From positions 1-5,103 of the forward strand of contig JBFKOW010000213.1 in the NCBI GenBank assembly GCA_041628615.1: a stretch of DNA of 5,103 nucleotides, written 5' to 3'. Positions 1-5,103 of the stretch are shown piece after piece. The notes beneath the pieces are model-generated. The model searched no databases and was not told the DNA's origin. It saw only the letters and a list, made by a program, of their open reading frames with translations. Origin of the DNA: JAMWZF01 sp041628615. Its GTDB lineage: Bacteria > Pseudomonadota > Alphaproteobacteria > Rhodobacterales > Rhodobacteraceae. The position numbers were made by a program, and so were the translations under genes. Numbering within the stretch: position 1 is the first letter of the stretch; every line of letters starts with the position of its first letter.

Positions 1-197
1 AGCGGCGCCATCATCGCCGGCGACCCGCCGACCCCGCCGCCGCCGTGCAGCATCAGCACCCGCGCCCGTTCCGGGCCGTGGGCCGGGTAGAACGCCGCCT
101 CCAGCCCCGGCGCAACCGGCACCATCGTCCCCGGTTCGACCCGCGCCTCGGCGGTCGGGACGGGTCCGGTATCGGGGGGGCTGGGGGGCGGTGTCAT
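1..197 (-). CDS. Alpha/beta-hydrolase family protein, N-terminal part, cut by left edge
   Basis: This frame is open from an ATG at 197-195 (minus strand) to the window edge, giving 65 codons. The protein starts MTPPPSPPDTGPVPTAEARV and continues through a segment ending in AAFYPAHGPERARVLMLHGG, followed by GGVGGSP. A hydrophobic beta-strand (VLML) running into an HGGGG turn is the typical oxyanion-hole region of alpha/beta hydrolases (dienelactone hydrolase, esterase or lipase types). The catalytic nucleophile elbow and the Asp/His residues would lie beyond the edge, so substrate and exact family cannot be given. The first 25 or so residues are proline-rich and look poorly conserved; a second in-frame ATG at 125-123 is an alternative start. 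An in-frame TGA at 215-213 limits the 5' extension. It is divergent from the plus-strand glycosyltransferase. High G/C at third positions supports real coding. Confidence 0.72.
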   Translation of the reverse strand, partial: MTPPPSPPDTGPVPTAEARVEPGTMVPVAPGLEAAFYPAHGPERARVLMLHGGGGVGGSPAMMAP

Positions 198-213
198 GGC
201 CGCGAGCAGGTCT

Positions 214-230
214 CACACCTCCGGGGTGTG
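214..230. repeat. Short inverted repeat in divergent intergenic region
   Basis: CACACC (214-219) and GGTGTG (225-230) form perfect 6-base arms around a 5-base centre. The repeat lies between the divergent hydrolase and glycosyltransferase genes, so it could be an operator for a dimeric regulator or a small RNA hairpin. On the minus strand the centre and one arm contain GGAGGTG, a full match to the Shine-Dalgarno consensus. An 8-base palindrome, CAAGCTTG (233-240), lies beside it. The role is inferred from position only. Confidence 0.35.
216..222 (-). promoter_or_regulatory. Strong Shine-Dalgarno match upstream of the hydrolase, unusual spacing
   Basis: On the minus strand GGAGGTG (222-216) is perfectly complementary to the 16S anti-Shine-Dalgarno sequence. 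It lies 18 bases before the ATG at 197, which is longer than usual. It lies 6 bases before an in-frame CTG (209-207), which would add four residues (M/L-L-A-A) to the protein. Either the rare CTG is the start, the ATG is used with long spacing, or the match is chance. The motif overlaps the inverted repeat at 214-230, so folding of that repeat in the mRNA would hide it. Confidence 0.35.
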
Positions 231-315
231 GTCAAGCTTGCCGCCGGGCGCTACCCTCCGGCCCGGCGGTGTCCCGCGGCCCGCCGGACCAACAGACAGG
301 GTGCCGGACCCGGCC

Positions 316-1245
316 GTGACACAGGACCAGACGCCGCCGCCGCCGATCCACATCGTGCTGGCCGCCCGGAACGGGGCCGCCTTCCTGCCCGAGCAGTTGT
401 CCTCGCTCGCCGCCCAGTCGGAGACCGGCTGGCGGCTGGTGGCGGGCGACGACGGATCGGCGGACGCCACGCCCGGCCTGCTGGCCGGGTTCGCGGCCTC
501 CCGCCCGGCGGGCCAGGTCGTCCTGCATCCCGGCCCCCGCAAGGGCAGCGGCGCCCATTTCCTGAGCCTGCTGGCCCATGTCCCGCCGGGCCACCCGGTC
601 GCCTTCTGCGACCAGGACGATGTCTGGCTGCCGGACCGGCTGGCCCGCGGGCTGGCCCTGCTGGCCGGGCCCGAGGCGGGCCCCGCGGTCGCCGCCGGCC
701 GGCTGATCCGCACCGACCGCAGCCTCCGCCCCCGGGGCCTGACCCCCGAGGCGCCGCGCGGGCCGTCCTTCACCAACGCGCTGGTGCAGAACATCCTGCC
801 CGGCTGCTCGATCCTGATGAACGCCGCCGCCGCCGATCTGGTCCGCGCCACCGCCCCGGCCGCCGTGGCCGCCGGCGTCCCGTTCCACGACTGGTGGGTC
901 TACCTGATGCTGACCGGGACGGGCGGGCGCGTCGCGCTCGACCCCGAACCGCGGGTGTTCTACCGCCAGCACGGCGGCAACGCCCAGGGCAGCGCCCGGC
1001 TGGCCCGGCTGGGCCAGGCGATGCGCCGCCGCTATGCCGGCTGGGTCGGGGCCAACCTCGCCGCCCTGTCGGCGGTCCGCGACCGGCTGACCCCCGAGGC
1101 CCGCCACACCGCCGAGGCCTTCGCCGCCGCCCGCCGCCACGGCCCGGCGGCGACCCTGCACGCGCTGCGCGCCCTCGGCATCCACCGGCAGACCGCCTCG
1201 GGCGACCGGGCGCTGCGGATGATGGCGCGGATGGGCTTCGTCTAG
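316..1245 (+). CDS. Family 2 glycosyltransferase, rhamnosyltransferase-like
   Basis: A GT-A fold family 2 glycosyltransferase, expected to transfer a sugar from a nucleotide donor to a growing glycan at the cytoplasmic membrane face. From the GTG at 316 it has 309 residues, close to the usual size. Motifs seen: the N-terminal strand IVLAARNG (about 13-20), donor-binding GDDGSAD (44-50), the metal/donor motif CDQDDVW (98-104), GCSILMN (163-169), the acceptor-side HDWW (191-194) and YRQHGGN (216-222). DQDDVW together with HDWW and YRQHG(G/N)N is characteristic of RgpB/RfbF-like rhamnosyltransferases, but the sugar cannot be fixed from sequence. No transmembrane segment is evident. Start choice: an in-frame ATG at 196 would add 40 residues that look non-coding, and a GTG at 301 is also possible; GTG 316 gives VTQDQTPPPPIHIVLAARNG, the normal family beginning, although no good ribosome binding site precedes it. 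Its TAG overlaps the stop of the convergent acetyltransferase gene. Confidence 0.88.
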   Translation: MTQDQTPPPPIHIVLAARNGAAFLPEQLSSLAAQSETGWRLVAGDDGSADATPGLLAGFAASRPAGQVVLHPGPRKGSGAHFLSLLAHVPPGHPVAFCDQDDVWLPDRLARGLALLAGPEAGPAVAAGRLIRTDRSLRPRGLTPEAPRGPSFTNALVQNILPGCSILMNAAAADLVRATAPAAVAAGVPFHDWWVYLMLTGTGGRVALDPEPRVFYRQHGGNAQGSARLARLGQAMRRRYAGWVGANLAALSAVRDRLTPEARHTAEAFAAARRHGPAATLHALRALGIHRQTASGDRALRMMARMGFV

Positions 1246-2036
1246 CCGCCGCCCGCGGGCGGTTCCGCCGCCGGGTCCGGCCCGACCGTGTCGGTCCGCA
1301 GGTCGATGACGTCGAGCGCCGCCGGTTCGGTCCCCGCGGCGGTCAGCGCCGCCACCCCGTCGCAGAACGCCGCCGGGTAGGACGGGTCGAGATGGTCGAG
1401 CTGCCACGGCGCGAACCGCCACCATTCCGAGGCCAGCATCCGCGCCGCCAGCGGCTCGGGCAGCCGCAGCTTCCGCACCGTGGCCGGGTTGCCGGCGACC
1501 ACCGCGTAGGGCGGCACGTCCCGCGCCACCACGGCGTGGGCGGCGACGATCGCCCCGGTGCCGATCCGCACCCCGGCCCGGACATAGGCCCCGTGCCCGA
1601 TCCAGACATCGTGCCCGATATGGGTGATCTTCGCCCGCGTCGCCGGGCCGTTGCGGATCGGGAACCGGGTGGCGCCGAACCGGTCGGCCCCGGCGAAGCC
1701 GTCCTCGCCCAGCCCGAACATCCGCCCGCCGAGGTAGAAATAGGGACTGGTCGAGACCCAGCCGGTGGGGTGGTCCTGCCGGCCGATCTGCACCTGTTCG
1801 CCGAACGAGCAGTAGCGCCCGATCCGCGCGGCGCAGACGAAGCCCGACACCTGGTAGGAGAACGCGCCGAGTTCGAGGCTGCCCTCGACCTGCGCCCATT
1901 TCAGGCTGCAGGGCGCCTCGAACACGCTGTGCCGGGGCAGGGTGACCGCGCCGCCGGGCCGCGGCAGCACCTCCACGCCGCGCGCGGTCAGCGCCTCGAC
2001 CGGCACCCGCAGCGGCCCCTGCGGCGCGCCGCTCAT
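1242..2036 (-). CDS. Xat/CatB-type hexapeptide-repeat O-acetyltransferase
   Basis: A 264-residue left-handed beta-helix acetyltransferase, predicted to move acetyl from acetyl-CoA to a hydroxyl group, here probably on a sugar. Hexapeptide repeats appear at about 50-85 (LELGAFSYQVSGFVCAARIG, then RYCSFGEQVQIG) and again at 138-172 (HIGHDVWIGHGAYVRAGVRI, then GTGAIVAAHAVVARDV). DHPTGWVST (88-96) matches the NHPTDWVST-type motif of CatB/Xat enzymes, so H89 is the likely catalytic histidine. IGHDVWIG and VVAGNPATVRKLR (179-191) are family signatures; the latter closes the coil near the CoA site. A helical cap (about 193-230) ends in a proline/alanine-rich tail. Family members are also called streptogramin or chloramphenicol acetyltransferases, but the neighbouring glycosyltransferases favour glycan acetylation over drug resistance. 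The ATG at 2036 overlaps the stop of the upstream glycosyltransferase gene as ATGA, implying one transcript and translational coupling. Confidence 0.88.
   Translation of the reverse strand: MSGAPQGPLRVPVEALTARGVEVLPRPGGAVTLPRHSVFEAPCSLKWAQVEGSLELGAFSYQVSGFVCAARIGRYCSFGEQVQIGRQDHPTGWVSTSPYFYLGGRMFGLGEDGFAGADRFGATRFPIRNGPATRAKITHIGHDVWIGHGAYVRAGVRIGTGAIVAAHAVVARDVPPYAVVAGNPATVRKLRLPEPLAARMLASEWWRFAPWQLDHLDPSYPAAFCDGVAALTAAGTEPAALDVIDLRTDTVGPDPAAEPPAGGG
2033..2036 (-). promoter_or_regulatory. ATGA stop/start overlap coupling glycosyltransferase and acetyltransferase
   Basis: On the minus strand ATGA (2036-2033) contains the acetyltransferase ATG and the TGA of the upstream fused glycosyltransferase. 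Such overlaps usually mean that terminating ribosomes reinitiate on the next gene. A weak GAGG lies about 10 bases before the ATG, consistent with coupling doing most of the work. Confidence 0.75.
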
Positions 2037-4636
2037 GCCGGCGCCGCCTCGGCCCGGGACGCGGCCTGCCGCCGGATCTCGGACAGCAGCGCCGCCGCCG
2101 GGTCGTCGCCGGGGGCCAGCGGCACCGCGATGCCGTTGGCCGCGCGCCGCACCGCGTCGCCCTGTGCGCCGAGGTCGAAGGCGATCACCGGCCGCCCGGT
2201 GGCCAGCGCCTCGCGGGTGGTGAACGAGAAGGTCTCGGGCCAGATCGACGGGATCAGCCAGTGGCTGATCCGGTGGCTTTCGGCCAGCCGGGCGAGGTCG
2301 GCGATCCGGTACGGCCCGATCACTGGCACCGACCGCGGCAGCGGGTAGGCCGGGTCGAGCCGCCCGATCACCAGCATCCCGATCCCCTCGGCGGCGAGCC
2401 GGGGGGCGAGGGCGCGCAGCACCGCCGCCCCCTTCTGCAGCCCGATGTTGCCCAGCACCGCGATCCGCGCCGGCGCCCCGGCGGGCAGCGGCGCGGCGGC
2501 GGGCGGCAAGGTGCGCAGCGGGTGCGGCTCGACCGCGATCCGGGCGGCGAGGCCGGGCCAGGCGGCGGCGACATGGGCCGCCGAATCCTCCGAGAACACC
2601 ACCAGCCGCTCCGCCTCGGCGGCCAGCCGGTGCCAGGCGTCGCGCCATTCGGCCAGCGGCACCCGCGTCCCGCCGGGACGGTACCCGGCATGGGCCGGGT
2701 CGGAGGTGTCCGGCCCCGGCAGGCCGCGGAACACCCCGTCCCGGTCCAGCAGGGTGTAGGACGGCGACAGCGGGAAGAAATCGTGGAACAGCACCTCGAC
2801 CGGGTCCGACGGCCCCGACCGCAGCGCCAGCAGCGCGTCGGGAAGGCCGGCCGGGTCGCTGTCGCCGACGCCACAGGAATAGATCAGCCGCCGCGACCCC
2901 AGCGGTTCCAGCAGCCGCGCCACGAGATCGAGGTTGTCGCTGTCGCCGGTGGCCACGCCGCGGCCGTCGCAGTGCAACTCCAGCCGCCAGCGCCGCCGCC
3001 CGCCAACCCGAAGCACCACCGCCGGGCAGCCCTCGGCGAGATGGTCGGCGATCCGCCGGGCGAGGTCGTCCTCGGCCCCGCCGCCCAGGCTGTGGCCGAG
3101 ATAGACAGGTACCGGGCGCCCGGCCCCGGCCGGATCCGCCGCGGCGTCCGCCGCCTGCCGCGCCCAGGCCATCGCCAGCCGCAGCCGCGGCGCGCAGAGC
3201 GGGTCGGCGGCGATGAACCGCTGCACCTCGGCGTCGTAGCCGGGGTAGCGCCGCTCGATCAGCGCGTTGTTGCGGGCGATCCGGGCGGCCTTCTCCTCGG
3301 AGCCGAAGCTGGCGCCGCCGCGGTGCTCGACGAAGAGGTCGGCCACCGCGACATGCCGCCCGCCGTCGCGGCGCAGCGCCTGGCACCAGTCGACCTCCTC
3401 GCCGTAGCCGCGCCCGAAGGCGGGATCGAGGCGCGGCCGCCGCCGCAGCCAGGCCCGCGACAGCGCCATGCAGAAGCCGACCCCGGTGGGCAGGTCCACC
3501 GCCGCCGTCGCCGCCGTCCGCCCGGCCCGCGCCGCCGCCGCGTCGATCGCGTCCACCGCGCCGCCGGGCAGCGGGCCGGGTCGGCAGATCAGCGGCACGC
3601 TGAGGATCTCGGCGTCGTTCGACAGCGGCGTCGCGCTGGCCACCTGCGGGTCCGCCAGCAGCGGCGCGACCAGCCGCCGGTCCCAGCCGGCCGGCACCAT
3701 CGCGTCCGAGTTCAGCAGCACCACCGGCCCCTCGCCCGGTTCGGCCAGAACCGCGTCGAGCGCGCGGTTCACGCTGCCGATGAAGCCGAGATTGGTGTCG
3801 TTCCCGATCAGCCGCGCCCGGTCCGGCGCGTCGGCGGCGAGGTCCGCCACCCGCTGCCGCAGGAACGGTCGCACCCGCGGGTCGGGCGAGGCGTCGTCGA
3901 TGAAGACGAAGCGGTGCGGTCCCTCGGTGTGCCGGTCCAGGCGGTCGATCATCTCGGCCAGCAGGTCGAAGGCGTCGTAGACCGGCACGATCACCGTCAC
4001 CGGGTCCGCCGCGCCGGTCAGGGTCTCGGCCGCCGGCGCATCCTCGCGCGCGGCCGCCAGCCCGCCGGCGTCGAGATCCGCCGCCGGGGGCGACAGCACG
4101 AGGTCGAGGATCCGCTTGATCCGGTCGCGGTGCTGCGGGTCGCCCGTCACCGTCCAGGCCAGCGCCGCGGGCAGCGCCCGCAGGCCGTCGCGCAGGAACC
4201 GCAGCCGCAGCCCGAGCGCCATCGCCGCGAGACGGCCGCGCGACAGGGCGAGGGGCAGGGCGAGGGGCGGCGTCCGGTCGTCGTCGCGAGCGGCGGCGAC
4301 CACGAGCCCGGGCCGCCCGGCCTGCCGCAGCCCCCGGTAGGACACCGGCAGACGCAGTTCGAAGCCGAGGTTGCGCCGTCGCCCGGTCGCCGCGGCCACG
4401 TCCTCCCGGTCGAGCTTCGGCGTCATCGAATCCTCGCCCGCGGCGAACCGCAGCGTGACAAGGTCGGCGTCGGCCCAGCCGGCCACGGTCAGGACGCCGC
4501 CGCCGATCTCGATCCGGTCCACCGCGCCGATCATCTCGCCCTGCGAGTCCGAGATCGTCGGGCCGCGCTGCCGCATCCGCATGTGCACGCTGGCATAGCG
4601 CTCGAACAGCGCCGAGATGCGGCCGGCGATCACCAC
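2033..4636 (-). CDS. Large two-domain glycosyltransferase (GT2-GT4 fusion)
   Basis: A bifunctional glycosyltransferase, 867 residues if translated from the GTG at 4636. Residues 35-100 form a small beta-rich accessory segment (VDRIEIGGGVLTVAGWADAD, then a DVAAATG..RNLGFEL stretch) of the kind found at the N-termini of glycosyltransferases. A GT-A family 2 domain follows at about 210-480: VTVIVPVY (213-220), FIDDASPDP (245), NLGFIGSVN (282), LLNSDAMVP (307-315, DxD-equivalent), GVGFCMALSR (385) and GYGEEVDWCQ (410, probable base and acceptor region), then VEHRGGASF. A GT-B family 4 domain occupies about 508-850: GHSLGGGAEDDL (514), FHDFFPLSPSYTLLD (617), LGNIGLQKG (727-735) and the EX7E pair E801/E809 in PETFSFTTREAL. 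Both catalytic domains keep their key residues, so two consecutive transfers are plausible. Start is uncertain: the frame stays open to a TTG at 4762, but the extra residues have poor codon use. GTG 4633, ATG 4582/4576 and ATG 4534 (with AGGG upstream) are alternatives. Followed by the acetyltransferase with a 4-base overlap. Confidence 0.9.
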   Translation of the reverse strand: MVIAGRISALFERYASVHMRMRQRGPTISDSQGEMIGAVDRIEIGGGVLTVAGWADADLVTLRFAAGEDSMTPKLDREDVAAATGRRRNLGFELRLPVSYRGLRQAGRPGLVVAAARDDDRTPPLALPLALSRGRLAAMALGLRLRFLRDGLRALPAALAWTVTGDPQHRDRIKRILDLVLSPPAADLDAGGLAAAREDAPAAETLTGAADPVTVIVPVYDAFDLLAEMIDRLDRHTEGPHRFVFIDDASPDPRVRPFLRQRVADLAADAPDRARLIGNDTNLGFIGSVNRALDAVLAEPGEGPVVLLNSDAMVPAGWDRRLVAPLLADPQVASATPLSNDAEILSVPLICRPGPLPGGAVDAIDAAAARAGRTAATAAVDLPTGVGFCMALSRAWLRRRPRLDPAFGRGYGEEVDWCQALRRDGGRHVAVADLFVEHRGGASFGSEEKAARIARNNALIERRYPGYDAEVQRFIAADPLCAPRLRLAMAWARQAADAAADPAGAGRPVPVYLGHSLGGGAEDDLARRIADHLAEGCPAVVLRVGGRRRWRLELHCDGRGVATGDSDNLDLVARLLEPLGSRRLIYSCGVGDSDPAGLPDALLALRSGPSDPVEVLFHDFFPLSPSYTLLDRDGVFRGLPGPDTSDPAHAGYRPGGTRVPLAEWRDAWHRLAAEAERLVVFSEDSAAHVAAAWPGLAARIAVEPHPLRTLPPAAAPLPAGAPARIAVLGNIGLQKGAAVLRALAPRLAAEGIGMLVIGRLDPAYPLPRSVPVIGPYRIADLARLAESHRISHWLIPSIWPETFSFTTREALATGRPVIAFDLGAQGDAVRRAANGIAVPLAPGDDPAAALLSEIRRQAASRAEAAPA

Positions 4637-4781
4637 GGCGAGACCGCCGCCGGCGAACCGGCCGCGGGCATCCGGCAGCGGAGTTCTGTGAACGGCACTC
4701 GGGTGCCCCTTCGACGGTTGCGGTCCGTCTAGCTTGTCACCACTGCCGGGGCCGGGATGCAAGGGTCAAGGGCGCCGCATG

Positions 4782-4814
4782 GCGCCGCGCGGCCCGCGTC
4801 AGGGCGCGCGGCGC
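4782..4814. repeat. Long GC-rich hairpin, possible terminator or attenuator
   Basis: Perfect 10-base arms GCGCCGCGCG (4782-4791) and CGCGCGGCGC (4805-4814) continue inward, after one bulged G (4792), with CCC (4793-4795) pairing to GGG (4802-4804). This leaves a 6-base loop, GCGTCA, and a 13-pair stem. It lies 85 bases after the RTX-like gene stop and upstream of the glycosyltransferase operon, both on the minus strand. No T-tract follows on either strand, so it is not a classic intrinsic terminator. It could still end or attenuate transcription or stabilise the RTX mRNA 3' end. Confidence 0.5.
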
Positions 4815-4834
4815 ATCCAATTCTTCCCGGTGCG

Positions 4835-4874
4835 GGGCGATTCGGGCCGGGGCTGGGCGATTCGGGCCCGGGCG
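4835..4874. repeat. Two-copy 20-base tandem repeat
   Basis: The unit at 4835-4854 (starting GGGCGATTCGGGCC) is repeated at 4855-4874 with 18 of 20 bases identical. The next 20 bases (4875-4894) match at only about 12 positions and may be a decayed third copy. The repeat lies in the spacer just after the RTX-like gene stop. It may be a replication-slippage product or a tandem binding site; nothing distinguishes these here. Confidence 0.55.
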
Positions 4875-4898
4875 GAGAGAGTCGGAGCGGGCAGGAGG

Positions 4899-5103
4899 TC
4901 AGACGACCTCGAGCCCGTCGAAGATCCAGTTCGAGTTCCCCAGTCCGGAGAAGATCAGCATGTCGCCGCCGCCGAAGTCGAGCGCCCAGTTGCCGCCGAC
5001 CTGCGTCAGGTAGGCCTCGGCGTCCTGTCCGCCGAGCAGCGCGCCGTCGAGCCTCAGGTTGTCGGCGAGACCCATGTCGACGATCGTGTCGGCGCCGTCG
5101 CCC
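4899..5103 (-). CDS. RTX-like calcium-binding protein, C-terminal end, cut by right edge
   Basis: The frame is open from the right edge to the TGA at 4901-4899 and gives the last 67 residues of a protein. It begins GDGADTIVDMGLADNLRLDG, passes through QVGGNWALDFGGGDMLIFSG and ends NSNWIFDGLEVV. GDGADTIVD matches the end of a GGxGxDxUx nonapeptide repeat, the calcium-binding unit of RTX/haemolysin-type proteins. The following stretch of short hydrophobic beta-strands ending in a Leu-Glu-Val-Val tail resembles the uncleaved C-terminal secretion signal of type I secretion substrates. The protein's activity lies outside the window and cannot be inferred. The strand is that of the downstream glycosyltransferase operon, but a hairpin and about 260 bases separate them, so a separate transcript is likely. 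The composition (rich in Gly, Asp, Leu and Asn, almost no Lys) is normal for acidic RTX proteins. Confidence 0.72.
   Translation of the reverse strand, partial: GDGADTIVDMGLADNLRLDGALLGGQDAEAYLTQVGGNWALDFGGGDMLIFSGLGNSNWIFDGLEVV

Larger units (their letters stand above)
4637..4898. other. Non-coding stretch between the RTX gene and the fused glycosyltransferase
   Basis: About 260 bases with no convincing gene. The part at 4681-4740 is clearly less GC-rich (37 of 60 bases by count) than the coding DNA on either side, and codons read through it in the glycosyltransferase frame (AGT, GTT, AGA, ACT, CTA) do not fit the gene. It therefore probably holds the promoter and leader of the minus-strand glycosyltransferase-acetyltransferase operon. 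A TTGACC (4769-4764, minus) resembles a -35 box, but no good -10 box sits at normal spacing. The rest carries a GC hairpin and a 20-base tandem repeat, listed separately. Confidence 0.5.

Noticed and set aside
232..1899. Minus-strand open frame of 555 codons opposite the GT2 gene
   Set aside because: It contains no domain, and the plus strand there carries the full set of GT2 motifs; its right part is an out-of-frame reading of the acetyltransferase.
1242..2036. Antibiotic (chloramphenicol or streptogramin) resistance acetyltransferase
   Set aside because: The fold family includes such enzymes, but the operon with glycosyltransferases makes glycan O-acetylation the better reading, and the sequence does not prove a drug substrate.
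45..2348. A plus-strand open frame of 767 codons crossing several genes
   Set aside because: It overlaps the hydrolase, the GT2 gene, the acetyltransferase and the fused glycosyltransferase in other frames, and its product is an Arg/Pro/Gly-rich shadow.
1242..3386. Acetyltransferase read as a 714-residue protein from an upstream start at 3386
   Set aside because: The first 450 residues overlap the fused glycosyltransferase out of frame and are Arg/Ala/Gly-rich without motifs. The acetyltransferase fold begins right after the ATG at 2036, which forms an ATGA overlap.
2261..4732. A long open frame on the plus strand (823 codons) opposite the fused glycosyltransferase
   Set aside because: Its product is a Pro/Arg/Gly/His-rich low-complexity chain with no recognisable domain, while the opposite strand has clear glycosyltransferase motifs throughout. 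Long antisense frames are expected at this GC content.
4740..4769. TTGACC and TTGCAT as -35 boxes of a sigma-70-type promoter for the glycosyltransferase operon
   Set aside because: No convincing -10 box lies at 16-18 bases from either; the best candidate, TGACAA, matches the consensus at only two positions. Mentioned in the intergenic entry but not called as a promoter.

Overview
The window is very GC-rich, and third codon positions in the genes are almost all G or C. The gene content and codon style suggest an alphaproteobacterium, probably a Rhodobacterales-type organism. That assignment is inference, because no rRNA or other marker gene is present.

Layout from left to right: (1) the N-terminal part of an alpha/beta-hydrolase gene on the minus strand, running off the left edge; (2) a short divergent intergenic region of about 120 bases, holding an inverted repeat and a strong but oddly placed Shine-Dalgarno match; (3) a plus-strand family 2 glycosyltransferase of the rhamnosyltransferase-like type; (4) converging on it with overlapping stop codons, a minus-strand pair read right to left: a large two-domain glycosyltransferase (GT2 followed by GT4) and then a hexapeptide-repeat O-acetyltransferase of the Xat/CatB type, joined by an ATGA stop/start overlap; (5) a non-coding stretch of about 260 bases with a long GC hairpin and a 20-base tandem repeat; (6) the C-terminal end of an RTX-like (haemolysin-type) calcium-binding protein on the minus strand, running off the right edge.

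Together the three complete genes look like part of a surface or extracellular glycan assembly locus. Up to three glycosyl-transfer activities (one in the single-domain enzyme, two in the fused enzyme) could extend a glycan, and the acetyltransferase could decorate it. The RTX protein end suggests secretion through a type I system, which often sits near exopolysaccharide genes, but a functional link here is only inferred. No mobile element, tRNA, rRNA or CRISPR array was seen. The best candidates for a second look are the fused glycosyltransferase with its N-terminal accessory domain, its uncertain start with a possible coupled leader ORF, and the hairpin upstream of it. I found no clear evidence for a wholly new system.
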